From NCBI RefSeq assembly GCF_032190615.1, contig NZ_JAVLAT010000001.1, positions 1,062,501 through 1,126,500 on the forward strand: a stretch of 64,000 bases of DNA. Reading direction: 5' to 3'. The notes under the pieces were generated by a model. The model ran no database searches. It was not told the DNA's origin and was given only the letters and a program-made list of their open reading frames with translations. Position 1 is the stretch's first letter. Every line of letters starts with the position of its first letter. The DNA is from Brucella pseudogrignonensis. Its GTDB lineage: Bacteria > Pseudomonadota > Alphaproteobacteria > Rhizobiales > Rhizobiaceae. Of this stretch, positions 50,110 through 59,798 are shown piece by piece. Position numbers and translations under genes: made by a program.

Positions 50110-50877
50110 ATGCATCCGGACATTATCGAATTCCGCTCCTTTTATGAAACCACCCTTGGCCATCTCGCCGAGCGATCCATTCGCATGGCGCTTGCGGCAC
50201 TATGGGGGCACGTCCCGGGTGAACGACTCGTAGGCCTTGGCTATAGCCTCCCCTATCTCGATCGATTCAGCGCAGATACAGAGCGAAGCTTCGCATTCAT
50301 GCCTGCAGGACAGGGTGCTGTCGCATGGCCATCATCGGGCAAATCAAGCACAGCGCTTGTCTTCGACGAAGAACTGCCGCTGCCTGATTCTTCCATCGAC
50401 CGCGTGTTGATGGTTCATGCACTCGAATATGCCGAAAACGCTTCCGAAACGCTAAAAGAAATGTGGCGCGTACTGGCCCCAAACGGTCGGCTTGTCATCG
50501 TGGTGCCAAACAGGCGTGGCGTGTGGGCACGTCTCGACCGCACGCCATTTGGCAGTGGCCGGCCCTATAGCCGCACACAATTGACGGCGCTGCTGCGCGA
50601 GGCAAATTTTAGCGTCAATACAATCAGCAATGCGCTGCATTTCCCACCCGTGAAACGCCGCTGGATGATGCGTCCTTGCATGGCAATTGAAGGAATTGGC
50701 CGCAAACTCTGGCCACTGTTTTCAGGCGTTTTGGTGGTTGAAGCACAGAAGCGGCTCTATCAGGGTCTGCCTGTCGCACAACGCTCCTCGCGTCGTGTCT
50801 TCGTGCCGGTTCTCGCTCCACAAGGAACTCCGGTCAGCGGGTTGAGAAAAACTGCATTAAAAGACCCCCCAAAATAG
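50110..50877 (+). CDS. Class I SAM-dependent methyltransferase
   Basis: 255-residue methyltransferase with a Methyltransf_11-like core: the SAM loop region GERLVGLGYSLPYLDRF is degenerate, then LPLPDSSIDRVLMVHALEYAEN and MWRVLAPNGRLVIVVPNR. Substrate unknown. Start at ATG 50110 or GTG 50101; neither has a clear ribosome binding site. In relatives it often lies beside gloB, which is not here. Confidence 0.85.
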   Translation: MHPDIIEFRSFYETTLGHLAERSIRMALAALWGHVPGERLVGLGYSLPYLDRFSADTERSFAFMPAGQGAVAWPSSGKSSTALVFDEELPLPDSSIDRVLMVHALEYAENASETLKEMWRVLAPNGRLVIVVPNRRGVWARLDRTPFGSGRPYSRTQLTALLREANFSVNTISNALHFPPVKRRWMMRPCMAIEGIGRKLWPLFSGVLVVEAQKRLYQGLPVAQRSSRRVFVPVLAPQGTPVSGLRKTALKDPPK

Positions 50878-50979
50878 CGCTGCAACCTTTCACAGCAAGG
50901 TTTTTCTCGACTTGCACGCGACAGAGGTTTATGCCCGCTACGCAACCTTAACATCAGTCCTTTTGGCGGAGCCAAAATC

Positions 50980-52086
50980 ATGACCAATACGCAAGACCTT
51001 TCTCGTCCCCAGCCTAAAGCCGGCTTGCTCGATATAGCAGCCTATGTACCCGGCAAGGAACACGTCGAAGGCGTTGCAAAGGTCTATAAGCTCTCCTCCA
51101 ATGAGACACCAATCGGCCCCAGCCCTCATGCAATTGAGGCCTATCGACATTTGGCCGATACGCTTGCGATTTATCCAGACGGTCAGGCACAGGCGTTGCG
51201 CGAGGCAATCGCGGAATCACAGGGGCTTAACATCGGCAATATCATTTGCGGCAATGGCTCGGATGAATTGCTTGGCCTGATCTGCCAGACCTATCTGGCT
51301 CCGGGCGATGAAGCCATCATCACCGAACATGGCTTTGCAGTTTACAAAATCCAGACGCTTGGCGCAGGCGCAACGCCTGTGACGGTAAAGGAAAAGAACG
51401 AGCGCATCGACATCGATGCGATCCTTGCTGGTGTAACGTTACGCACGAAGATTGTTTTCATTGCCAATCCAGCCAATCCGACCGGCACCTATCTGCCGTT
51501 TGAGGAGGTGCGCCGTCTTCATGCAGGTCTGCCGAAGAACGTTCTGCTGGTGCTGGATGCTGCCTATGCAGAATATGTTCGTCGTAATGATTATGAGTCG
51601 GGTCTTGAACTGGTGTCGTCGAACGAAAATGTCGTCATGACCCGTACCTTCTCGAAGATTCACGGTCTGCCGGGCCTGCGTATCGGCTGGATGTATGCGC
51701 CATTGCACATCATTGATGCGGTTAACCGTATCCGTGGGCCTTTCAACATGAACTCGGCAGCAATCGCTGCGGGTGCCGCCGCAATCCGCGACCGCGCTCA
51801 TGTGGTGAAGTCGGTCGAATATAATGAAAAATGGCTGTCATGGCTCACAGACGAATTCACCAAGCTCGGGCTTCGTGTCACACCATCGGTCACCAACTTC
51901 CTTTTGTTCCATTTCCCCGACGATGCCGCACATTCGGCAGATAAGGCCGATGAGTGGCTTTGCAAGCGCGGCTATATTCTGCGGCGTGTGGGCGGCTATG
52001 GATTCCCAAATGCATTGCGCATGACGGTCGGTACGGAAGAAGCCAATCGTGGCGTTGTGGCAGCTCTGACCGAGTTTTTGAAATAA
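50980..52086 (+). CDS. hisC: Histidinol-phosphate aminotransferase family (HisC)
   Basis: PLP-dependent aminotransferase, 368 residues, with PLP Lys226 in [15 protein letters not shown] and [11 protein letters not shown] in the N-terminus. It stops 4 bp before tyrC, which points to a role in aromatic amino-acid transamination as well as or instead of histidine synthesis (HisC2-like; established for several rhizobia, inferred here). GGCGGAG precedes the ATG. Confidence 0.93.
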   Translation: MTNTQDLSRPQPKAGLLDIAAYVPGKEHVEGVAKVYKLSSNETPIGPSPHAIEAYRHLADTLAIYPDGQAQALREAIAESQGLNIGNIICGNGSDELLGLICQTYLAPGDEAIITEHGFAVYKIQTLGAGATPVTVKEKNERIDIDAILAGVTLRTKIVFIANPANPTGTYLPFEEVRRLHAGLPKNVLLVLDAAYAEYVRRNDYESGLELVSSNENVVMTRTFSKIHGLPGLRIGWMYAPLHIIDAVNRIRGPFNMNSAAIAAGAAAIRDRAHVVKSVEYNEKWLSWLTDEFTKLGLRVTPSVTNFLLFHFPDDAAHSADKADEWLCKRGYILRRVGGYGFPNALRMTVGTEEANRGVVAALTEFLK

Positions 52087-52090
52087 GACG

Positions 52091-53029
52091 ATGCCCACGA
52101 TCCATTTTGAAAAAATCGCGCTCATCGGTATCGGACTCATCGGTTCATCGCTGGCGCGCGTCATTCGCCGTGAAGGCCTTGCCAATCATATCGCCATTGC
52201 AACACGCAGTGCCGAAACACTAAAGCGCGCCGAGGAATTAAACCTCGGCGACAGCTACTCAACCGATAGTGCAAAAGCCGTTCAAGATGCCGATCTCGTC
52301 ATCGTATCGGTGCCAGTCGGCTCATCCGGCACCGTTGCCAGACAGATTGCTGAACATCTGAAGCCAGGCGCTATCGTAACCGATGTTGGCTCGACGAAGG
52401 CTTCGGTGATTGCGCAGATGCAGCCGGAGTTGCCTGAGAATGTGCATTTCATTCCGGGCCATCCGCTTGCTGGTACGGAATATTCTGGTCCTGATGCTGG
52501 TTTTGCAGAGCTATTTAACAATCGCTGGTGTATTCTCACGCCTCTGCCGGATACCGATCAGGCGGCCATAGACAAACTTTCTGCCTTCTGGACGGCTTGC
52601 GGCTCACGCCTCGACCAGATGGACCCACAGCACCATGATCTGGTGCTTGCCATTGTTTCTCATCTTCCGCATATCATCGCCTATAACATTGTTGGTACAG
52701 CCAGCGATCTTGAACAGGTGACAAAATCGGAAGTCATCAAATACTCGGCGTCAGGTTTCCGCGATTTTACACGTCTGGCTGCATCAGATCCAACTATGTG
52801 GCGAGACGTCTGCCTGCATAACAAGGACGCGATCCTTGAGATGCTGGCGCGTTTTTCGGAAGATCTCGCCTCGTTGCAGCGCTCGATCCGCTGGGGCGAT
52901 GGTGAAGCTCTGTTTGATCTTTTCACCCGCACGCGGGCTGTACGCCGCAGCATCATTGATGCCGGTCAGGAAGTCGATGCACCGAATTTCGGGCGTCAGG
53001 CAGCCTCACAAACAAGCGACAAGAAATAA
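52091..53029 (+). CDS. tyrC: Prephenate/arogenate dehydrogenase
   Basis: NAD(P)-dependent oxidation of prephenate or arogenate on the way to tyrosine. The Rossmann motif is ALIGIGLIGSSLARVI; the GHPLAGTEYSGPDAG loop and HDLVLAIVSHLPHIIAYN contain the catalytic His region. 312 residues; no chorismate mutase domain. Second gene of hisC-tyrC, then a terminator at 53031. Confidence 0.94.
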   Translation: MPTIHFEKIALIGIGLIGSSLARVIRREGLANHIAIATRSAETLKRAEELNLGDSYSTDSAKAVQDADLVIVSVPVGSSGTVARQIAEHLKPGAIVTDVGSTKASVIAQMQPELPENVHFIPGHPLAGTEYSGPDAGFAELFNNRWCILTPLPDTDQAAIDKLSAFWTACGSRLDQMDPQHHDLVLAIVSHLPHIIAYNIVGTASDLEQVTKSEVIKYSASGFRDFTRLAASDPTMWRDVCLHNKDAILEMLARFSEDLASLQRSIRWGDGEALFDLFTRTRAVRRSIIDAGQEVDAPNFGRQAASQTSDKK

Positions 53030-53030
53030 A

Positions 53031-53064
53031 AAAAGGGCAGTAAGTAATACTGCCCTTTTCTTTA
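53031..53064. terminator. Bidirectional terminator between tyrC and the DUF2125 gene
   Basis: AAAAGGGCAGTA (53031-53042) pairs with TACTGCCCTTTT (53048-53059); A-run before, CTTT after. Both tyrC (+) and the DUF2125 gene (-) end at it, and the minus gene's stop lies at its right edge. Confidence 0.9.
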
Positions 53065-54081
53065 TAGGTTGGGCAAACGCCCAAGTGGGATAAAGCCAGC
53101 GCTGGCCTTACCCTTACGAACGGTGATATCAATAACAGGGTTGCCGTTTTCGTCTTTCGGCATAGCGGAAAGAGCGAAAAGGGCAGTGGCAATATTACCG
53201 CCCTGTTCTGGAAACACCGTCTGTCCAGCCTGTGCGAACGATTGCGAGTTGACCATGGTGACTTTCAGGTCAGCATCAATTTCACCTTGCAGACCAACTG
53301 AAAAAGGCCCGGCGACAGTCAGCATTGCCCCGTTCGGCATAGAGAGAAATGCTTGATTGATCACCCCGCTATGACCGCGCATCCGTTCGTTGAATGGCGC
53401 GGAACTTGGAGCAAGGAACGTCGCTGCATCCACAACAGCTAAATCCACCAGACCGTCAATCTCGGGGCTTTTGGCATTGCCAATAATATAGGGTTCAAGC
53501 TTCAATCCAGCGAAACGACCATTGATCTTGAGCTGACCTTCCTCATTGCTCATGCGGAAATTCATCTGCTCAAGCTTGCTAATCTGCTCAGTGGTCGTGG
53601 TTTCGGTTCGCAATCCGACCTTAACGTCTCGTGCGTTTAGCTCAATCTCGGTTGGAAAAGGTCGTGCAAGACGCGTGTTGGAAGTAAACGCTCCCCAATT
53701 GATTTCGAGCGGCTGAACACCGGGAAATTCTACAAAAGCTGGCCCCACCAACTCATTGCTCAGTGAGTGTGGCGCATAGACCGGAGAACCAGAGGTAAAT
53801 CGCCCGGCGCGGAGCGCCATACCTTCAGAAGGCTTCTGCCATGATATGCTGGCACAAACCACATTCACGCGAAGCGGGTAGCCACCCATGTGCAGGTTTT
53901 CACACTGAACGCCAACGCCCTGCGCTGCCAGTTTGGCTATGTCAGCTTTAGCGCGGACTTCAATCTTATCGGCAGCATAAAACCAGCCAGCCGTATAGGC
54001 AGCTATCAGCACAAGAACGATAATCGCAATCGTGATCGGACGCTTTCTGGATTTTTTGGTTTGAGTCCCAGCATGCGCCAT
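53062..54081 (-). CDS. DUF2125 domain-containing protein
   Basis: Membrane-anchored periplasmic protein, 339 residues, one helix near residues 15-35 (TIAIIVLVLIAAYTAGWFYAA). The rest is a beta-rich soluble part with GGYPLRVNVVCASISWQKP. Function unknown; AsmA-like resemblance is possible. Start 54081 chosen for the AAAGG 12 bp upstream; 54102 is an alternative. Two Cys (CENLH, VVCAS) could form a disulfide. Confidence 0.88.
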   Translation of the reverse strand: MAHAGTQTKKSRKRPITIAIIVLVLIAAYTAGWFYAADKIEVRAKADIAKLAAQGVGVQCENLHMGGYPLRVNVVCASISWQKPSEGMALRAGRFTSGSPVYAPHSLSNELVGPAFVEFPGVQPLEINWGAFTSNTRLARPFPTEIELNARDVKVGLRTETTTTEQISKLEQMNFRMSNEEGQLKINGRFAGLKLEPYIIGNAKSPEIDGLVDLAVVDAATFLAPSSAPFNERMRGHSGVINQAFLSMPNGAMLTVAGPFSVGLQGEIDADLKVTMVNSQSFAQAGQTVFPEQGGNIATALFALSAMPKDENGNPVIDITVRKGKASAGFIPLGRLPNL

Positions 54082-54290
54082 TAAAAAAACCTTTTTAATC
54101 AAATACTTTGTTAGCGGAAGATGTTGATTGTTTGCAAACCTGACGCAACATAAGTCAATGTGCTGTTCCCAACAGGTGGCTATATTATGGCAGGATTGCG
54201 TCTTGTGAAGTTTCGCACATCAAAAAAAGCAGTATATCCTGAGATTGCTGGTAAAAACGCGCCATATTTAAACGTATATTGATTCTCACC

Positions 54291-54854
54291 ATGACAAACC
54301 ATACCAACAATCAGCATATGAATGACTTCTGGGTATTCGGTTACGGCTCCCTTATGTGGCGACCGGGATTCGCACATGTAGAAACCGCGCGCGCACGCCT
54401 GCACGGTTATCGGCGCAGCCTTTGCATCTATTCACATGTTCATCGCGGAACGCCTGATCATCCAGGCCTGGTGCTCGGTCTGGATACAGGCGGCTCCTGC
54501 CTTGGAATTGCGTTCCGTGTACCGGGCGAGATGACAGATGAAGTCATGATTTATTTACGCGAGCGTGAAATGTCCAATCGCGTTTATCATGAGAAATGGC
54601 TGCGTCTGCGCCTTGCAGATGGTCGCGATGTTAAGGCTGTCACCTATGTCGCAGACCGAGCGCATATTCAATATGCAGGATCCCTCAAAGCCGAAGAAGC
54701 AGCCGCGATTGTTGCATCAGCTCGTGGCGATTCAGGCGCGAATATCGATTATGTTTCAAACACTATCGAGCATTTGCGGAATATGCGTGTACGCGATCAC
54801 GCACTTGAGCACGTCAACGAACTAATAGGCAGAACAAGCGGAAATGCTATCTGA
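54291..54854 (+). CDS. Gamma-glutamylcyclotransferase (ChaC family)
   Basis: Cleaves glutathione or gamma-glutamyl amides to 5-oxoproline. The N-terminal VFGYGSLMWRPGF (about 15-27) is the substrate-binding loop, and the later EREMSNRVYHEKWLRLRL contains the catalytic Glu region. 187 residues. Start ATG 54291; ATG 54318 (MNDFWVFGYG) also fits. ChaC-type enzymes act on glutathione in the cytosol. Confidence 0.9.
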   Translation: MTNHTNNQHMNDFWVFGYGSLMWRPGFAHVETARARLHGYRRSLCIYSHVHRGTPDHPGLVLGLDTGGSCLGIAFRVPGEMTDEVMIYLREREMSNRVYHEKWLRLRLADGRDVKAVTYVADRAHIQYAGSLKAEEAAAIVASARGDSGANIDYVSNTIEHLRNMRVRDHALEHVNELIGRTSGNAI

Positions 54855-54867
54855 TAAGCGCCCTGTC

Positions 54868-55695
54868 TCAGTTCGGCTTAGCTTCGTGGCTTTCCCGGAT
54901 GAGAAGCACAGCGCCCACAAAGAAATATAAAGCTCCGATTAGCGTATGCGTATTTGAATAGCTGAGTAACCATAGCGCATCGCCTCGGTCCGGCGACGTC
55001 GGCGTAATCGCTGCGATCATAAATGCGACACAGCCCAAAAGGTTGATAAATACGATCTGCCAGGACAAGCTCTTTGGGTGCCAACTCCAGTGCTTGTTTC
55101 CAACTTCAACAAAGGCAAGATAGCCTGAAATCAAAAACAAGACAGATCCTTCGAAATTAGGTGCCCATATCTCAAGAACATTTAATTCAGGCGACCCAGG
55201 CGCAGCGATGCTATTAAATGTACTGATATTGAAAGCAAATGTTCCGAGTAACTGTGTGAACGAACTAAGCCATCCTGCACTACGCGGATGCCATCCGATA
55301 ATCGACAAGCCTTTACGCTTACCAATTGATTGCGATAATGCAGCATTAAAATCTTGAGCATTGGCCGATTGAAAGTGTTGTAGCGCAGCAGCAATGGTGA
55401 AAGGGATGGAGCCTGCAAAAAAAGTCAGATTGGTCAGATTAGCCAGCTGAGGCCAGCGAAGAGAGCAAAACATAAGGACACTTCCCATCGCAAAAATGAA
55501 AGCGCCCACAGCGAATGATATCCCGATTCTGGCATTATAGTCCTGGGTCTGCCAGAACGGAACCTCCTGAGAATTGTTTTCTGAGAACTTAGACCCCAGC
55601 CCTTTGCGTTGCATTCTCGCAAGCCAGACCATTCTAGTGCCGTGAAAACTGCAAACTCTTTCGGTCACAAGGGGCCAGACACCCAATAGCTTCAT
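54868..55695 (-). CDS. Multi-pass membrane protein, YrhK-like domain, unknown function
   Basis: 275 residues with about seven hydrophobic helices in repeats of about 35 residues, for example AVGAFIFAMGSVLMFCSL, AGWLSSFTQLLGTFAFNIST and YFFVGAVLLIRES. Such tandem hydrophobic pairs resemble YrhK-like proteins; assignment is tentative. Start 55695 (MKLLGVWPLV) is uncertain; a GTG at 55734 is in frame. Codon use looks slightly more A+T-rich than its neighbours. Confidence 0.75.
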   Translation of the reverse strand: MKLLGVWPLVTERVCSFHGTRMVWLARMQRKGLGSKFSENNSQEVPFWQTQDYNARIGISFAVGAFIFAMGSVLMFCSLRWPQLANLTNLTFFAGSIPFTIAAALQHFQSANAQDFNAALSQSIGKRKGLSIIGWHPRSAGWLSSFTQLLGTFAFNISTFNSIAAPGSPELNVLEIWAPNFEGSVLFLISGYLAFVEVGNKHWSWHPKSLSWQIVFINLLGCVAFMIAAITPTSPDRGDALWLLSYSNTHTLIGALYFFVGAVLLIRESHEAKPN

Positions 55696-55908
55696 CGCCG
55701 TTCCGTAATCAGCAAAAGACGTTATGAGGCGCACAGAATTGCGGGCAAGAAATGCCGACGGTCCCGTACTTAAAGAAAGTGATACACAGCTCGGTTGCTG
55801 ATGTCACCAGCCCGGTTCATGTAATCAGTATAAGAAACAGGTATCCCAGCTCTTGTTCTTGCCCAATGCAACCGCTACATCTCGGCAAGTTCTCAAGGAG
55901 AAGTTTTT

Positions 55909-56199
55909 ATGATCGCATTGTTTCGCACCGTTGATCTGGCGCTCGATATCTATACGTGGATCATCATCGCAAGTGCCATTTTCTCATGGCTCTATGCGTT
56001 CAACGTCGTCAATTCTTCCAACCGTTTCGTCGCATCGATTGGCGAGTTTCTTTACAAAGTTACTGAGCCGGTTCTGCGTCCGATCCGTAATATCCTGCCC
56101 AATCTCGGTGGCATCGATCTTTCGCCGATCGTCCTGCTGCTGATTATCTTCTTCATCCGCCAGTTCATGTGGACGACGCTGCTTCCAGCACTTTTGTAA
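55909..56199 (+). CDS. YggT family membrane protein
   Basis: 96 residues with two or three helices and the YggT block [20 protein letters not shown] followed by [16 protein letters not shown]. Role unclear; related proteins influence osmotic stress or chloroplast division-like functions. AAGGAG is at 8 bp before the ATG. Terminator follows at 56223, shared with ppa. Confidence 0.92.
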   Translation: MIALFRTVDLALDIYTWIIIASAIFSWLYAFNVVNSSNRFVASIGEFLYKVTEPVLRPIRNILPNLGGIDLSPIVLLLIIFFIRQFMWTTLLPALL

Positions 56200-56222
56200 G
56201 AAGCAAAAGCGACACGACAAAC

Positions 56223-56256
56223 AAAAATGCCCGGATTTTCATCCGGGCATTTTTAT
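56223..56256. terminator. Bidirectional terminator between yggT and ppa
   Basis: AAAAATGCCCGGAT (56223-56236) pairs with ATCCGGGCATTTTT (56241-56254). Flanking A and T runs make it usable from both convergent genes. Confidence 0.92.
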
Positions 56257-56273
56257 AAATCATATAAGGCTGG

Positions 56274-56804
56274 TTACTTGTTCTTAGCGCGTTCAATCGC
56301 TTCAACGATGAACTTGCGTGCGTAATCTTCATCACCCCAGTCACCGATCTTAACCCACTTACCTGGTTCCAGATCTTTGTAGTGTTCAAAGAAGTGCGCA
56401 ATCTGCTTGAGTGTGATTTCCGGAAGATCGGAATAATCATGCACCTTTTCGTAGCGCTGTGTCAGCTTTGGCGAAGGAACTGCGATGATCTTCTCGTCCT
56501 TGCCGGAATTGTCTTCCATGACCAGAACGCCGATTGGACGGCAGTTGATCACGCAACCCGGAATCAGCGGACGGGTATTGCACACCAGAACGTCAATCGG
56601 ATCGCCATCTTCTGAAAGCGTATGCGGAACGAAGCCGTAATTGCCCGGATAGGTCATCGGCGTATAAAGGAAACGGTCCACAATCAGGGCACCAGCTTCT
56701 TTGTCCATCTCGTACTTGATCGGCTGTCCGCCAACTGGCACTTCGATGATTACGTTGATGTCTTCTGGCGGATTCTTACCAATCGAGATAGCATCGATAT
56801 TCAT
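56274..56804 (-). CDS. ppa: Inorganic pyrophosphatase
   Basis: Hydrolyses pyrophosphate from biosynthesis. Family I: the metal-binding [10 protein letters not shown] and the preceding [17 protein letters not shown] are the signature, with [10 protein letters not shown] near the N-terminus. 176 residues, hexameric class. Confidence 0.97.
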   Translation of the reverse strand: MNIDAISIGKNPPEDINVIIEVPVGGQPIKYEMDKEAGALIVDRFLYTPMTYPGNYGFVPHTLSEDGDPIDVLVCNTRPLIPGCVINCRPIGVLVMEDNSGKDEKIIAVPSPKLTQRYEKVHDYSDLPEITLKQIAHFFEHYKDLEPGKWVKIGDWGDEDYARKFIVEAIERAKNK

Positions 56805-56923
56805 GATGGGTCCTTTCGTGTCGCGCTCTGATAACGGGTTTCATGTTTGCGTGCAAGAAAAACGAAGTTTCAACAAAACGTGACGAATTGTCGTTCCCTC
56901 TGCCGTAACAAAGCGCAATCGAG

Positions 56924-57754
56924 TTATTTGGGAGTTGTGGTTGTTTCACTGAGTTCCTTCAGCCGTTGCACGGCTGTCGGTGGCATAGGTGGTGCATTAA
57001 CATCGCGACTTGCTGCAACGAGCAGTTCATCACAAGCCGTCTCCGTCGTTTCGATGAGACGACGCAGAAACTCTTCTTTTTCCAGTCCTGCTGGAATAGG
57101 CGGCAAGACCCTGCAACGGATCGTGCCGGGAAAGCGAAAAAACTTGCGGCGCGGCCAGTAAAGCCCGGCATTGTGCGCGATAGGCAGAACTGGAAGTTTC
57201 AGCGCATCATAAAGATGCACGATACCATATTTATATTCTGGAGGCGCACCCGGTGAACGACGCGTGCCTTCGGGATAAATCAGAATCTGACGGCCTTCAG
57301 AAATCGCCTTCTGCGCGCCAACTGTGATCGAATGCAACGCCTTTACGCGCGATCCACGATCGACCGGGATCATTTCCATTTTTGCGACATACCAGCCAAA
57401 CAGCGGTATCCGCATCAATTCCCGTTTAAGGATCAGAACCGGATCATCCAGCTGCGGTAGGAATGCATAAGTGTCCCATGCCGACTGATGCTTTGGCGCG
57501 ACGATATAAGCGCCTTCAGGAATATTCTCGAGGCCTTCAATCACGTAGTCGGTGCCTGCAATATATTTCTGCAACCACAGATTAACACGTGCCCATGTCT
57601 TCGGTACGATCCATGCCTTCTTGCGCGGAAGCAAAAAGTAAAATGGTGTGTAAAGAACCATCTGCACGAATGTGCCGATGTAGAAGGCGAGATTGAACAA
57701 AATGGAGCGCAGATAGAGAAGCATCGTATCGGCGATAACCTTGGTTATACCCAT
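56924..57754 (-). CDS. plsC: Lysophospholipid acyltransferase PlsC-like
   Basis: 1-acyl-glycerol-3-phosphate acyltransferase family, 276 residues. The HX4D motif is HQSAWD (His89, Asp94) and the second motif YPEGTRRSPG; the N-terminus has a membrane helix. Start at 57754 follows GGAGTA. It is 149 bp after ydcF on the same strand, so membrane lipid synthesis sits with ftsEX. Confidence 0.93.
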   Translation of the reverse strand: MGITKVIADTMLLYLRSILFNLAFYIGTFVQMVLYTPFYFLLPRKKAWIVPKTWARVNLWLQKYIAGTDYVIEGLENIPEGAYIVAPKHQSAWDTYAFLPQLDDPVLILKRELMRIPLFGWYVAKMEMIPVDRGSRVKALHSITVGAQKAISEGRQILIYPEGTRRSPGAPPEYKYGIVHLYDALKLPVLPIAHNAGLYWPRRKFFRFPGTIRCRVLPPIPAGLEKEEFLRRLIETTETACDELLVAASRDVNAPPMPPTAVQRLKELSETTTTPK

Positions 57755-57903
57755 TACTCCAAATTGCAGCATTTGGAGCAACTAAGCAGAGAAACTGAAT
57801 GCTTTTGTGAGAAAGCAGCGGCACCCGATATATCAGGATGCCGAGAATTTTCCATAAGGAAATCGTTGCACAAGACGATCAATAGCGCATGATCACAAAA
57901 GGA

Positions 57904-58764
57904 TTAGGCCGCTTCGCCGAAAATCTTCGCTCCGCCCACACGAATGGCCGCGCCAATATATTTAATATACTCGATAAATAGCACGCGCAGCGTATCGCTT
58001 TCAGCCACCCAGCTATGAGCGCGCTTCTCACCGTTGACCACCGGATAAGGCACGAATTCCACGTCCTGCATCCGCGATGACATCTCAAGAATACTGCGTG
58101 GGATGTGGTAATTGTTCGTAACGACAATCACGCGGCGATACTTGTTGGCACGTATCCAGCGTTCACTTTCAGTCGCATTCCCCACCGTATTCAGCGCTGA
58201 GCGATCAAGATCGACGCAACAGTTAAACAGGCTCGCATCCGTATGTGTGGCGCGCTGCAAATCTTTTTCATTGGTCGAAGGATGCACGCCACTGATCAGC
58301 AGTCGCTTGCCCTGCTTATTTTTCAAAAGGTCAAGCGCCGCCTGAATACGCGACTGGCCACCTGTCAGAACGACAATTGCATCAGCAGGCGAATCCAATG
58401 CAGGCGATTGCATGCTTGTCACTTTCTCACTGAACACAACAAAGCCGATCAGAAAGGCGACAATCACCAAAAACAGAAAAATGGAAACAGGCTGAAGTCG
58501 ACGGAATATACGCATTAAAAGCGACCATAGAAATTTAGCGCCCGCCAGTGCAAGTCCAGAGGGCGGGTCAATAGTGCTACTGCGGCGCCATACCACAGCG
58601 CCCATATGCGCCCCTGCTTCTTGGCGTGCCGCTGCATCATTGCTTTCCCGATATTCAACTGCGTGTTCGTTCGACTTGCCATCATAGCTACCATTGCGGC
58701 GATATGTCGGAAAGCTGCCAGAAATTCGCGATTTGCGATCGGTATGAGCAAAAAAAGCTGTCAT
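57904..58764 (-). CDS. YdcF family protein (DUF218)
   Basis: Membrane-associated protein of the ElyC/SanA/YdcF family, 286 residues. One helix near 90-112 precedes the DUF218 domain (DAIVVLTGGQSRIQAALDLL, then VTNNYHIPRS and the like). The N-terminal 80 residues are polar and poorly conserved. Start overlaps ftsX stop (ATGA), so coupled to it. ElyC in E. coli affects envelope biogenesis; role here inferred. Confidence 0.9.
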   Translation of the reverse strand: MTAFFAHTDRKSRISGSFPTYRRNGSYDGKSNEHAVEYRESNDAAARQEAGAHMGAVVWRRSSTIDPPSGLALAGAKFLWSLLMRIFRRLQPVSIFLFLVIVAFLIGFVVFSEKVTSMQSPALDSPADAIVVLTGGQSRIQAALDLLKNKQGKRLLISGVHPSTNEKDLQRATHTDASLFNCCVDLDRSALNTVGNATESERWIRANKYRRVIVVTNNYHIPRSILEMSSRMQDVEFVPYPVVNGEKRAHSWVAESDTLRVLFIEYIKYIGAAIRVGGAKIFGEAA

Positions 58765-59798
58765 TCAGCCCGTACTCCCGGACCATCCATCGTAGCAAGC
58801 TGGCGAACAACCGTCAGCCGGCTTGTCAACATCGTCAAAAAGCTCACAAGAATGATGATTGCTGCAGCACCGATATAGCCTTCACGACCAATAGCAAAAT
58901 TGCCAAACATGGCCGCAGCCTGATCGCCAGCCGGTGTTCCCATACGTCGGGACGCCCACCAGGAAAAGCAGAAGAACACAAACATAGCCGTACCGCCGCC
59001 AAACAAGGCGCCCTTGAGCGCCGTGCGGAAGAAGTGCCATTCAAATTCGCGCGCAACGAATTTTGATTCTGCGCCGATAAAATGCAGAACTTCAATGATA
59101 TGGCCGTTGCCTGACATCGCGCCGCGCGTGGCAAAAATCACCGTCAAAACCGTGGCAGCAATAACCAGTGACAGAACGCCAGTCCCTATAAGCACAGTCG
59201 TATTGGCCATCGAAACAAGTCTGTCGACCCAGGTGCGATGATCATCAAAACTGGCACTTGGAATAGCGCGCGAAATCTCCGTCCGCATGGTTTCAAAATC
59301 CGGCGGCGCGTTTTCATCGATCGTGACCACGACAAGACGCGGCACTGGCAGTTCGTCAATATTCAGACCACTGCCAAGCCATGGCTCAAGCAACCGTGCC
59401 GTTGCGTCCTTGTCGATAATATTGGTGTCTTTGACCCCGGAAAAACCGCGAGCAATGCTGCTGGCATCCGACAGCGCCTTATCCATGTCCAGCCCGTCGA
59501 CAGGCCTGATCTGGATAGTTGCTTCACGTGCAATCTGGCTTTGCCATTGCGCAGCCGATGTTCGCACAAGGGTGACACCGCCAAGCGTGAGGCAAGCAAG
59601 AAAGGTCATGATCGCAATGACGGTGACCAAAGCTGTTCCGGTTACACTTCCATCAGGAACAATGGGATTTGGTCCCTGACGCTTTCTGCGTTTACCGATG
59701 CGCACCAGCAGCATATCTTTGAGATCTTCAAAGCGTATGCGGAGATCTGTCATGGCTTTCGCGAAAGCGTTTTGGCTGTTTCTGCGCGCATTATTCAT
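58761..59798 (-). CDS. ftsX: Cell division ABC transporter permease FtsX
   Basis: Membrane part of FtsEX, which controls septal wall hydrolysis from the cytoplasm. A basic N-terminus precedes helix 1 (ALVTVIAIMTFLACL), a large periplasmic loop, and three C-terminal helices. 345 residues from 59798; a start at 59816 overlaps ftsE more. Four bp overlap with ydcF. Confidence 0.93.
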   Translation of the reverse strand: MNNARRNSQNAFAKAMTDLRIRFEDLKDMLLVRIGKRRKRQGPNPIVPDGSVTGTALVTVIAIMTFLACLTLGGVTLVRTSAAQWQSQIAREATIQIRPVDGLDMDKALSDASSIARGFSGVKDTNIIDKDATARLLEPWLGSGLNIDELPVPRLVVVTIDENAPPDFETMRTEISRAIPSASFDDHRTWVDRLVSMANTTVLIGTGVLSLVIAATVLTVIFATRGAMSGNGHIIEVLHFIGAESKFVAREFEWHFFRTALKGALFGGGTAMFVFFCFSWWASRRMGTPAGDQAAAMFGNFAIGREGYIGAAAIIILVSFLTMLTSRLTVVRQLATMDGPGVRAE

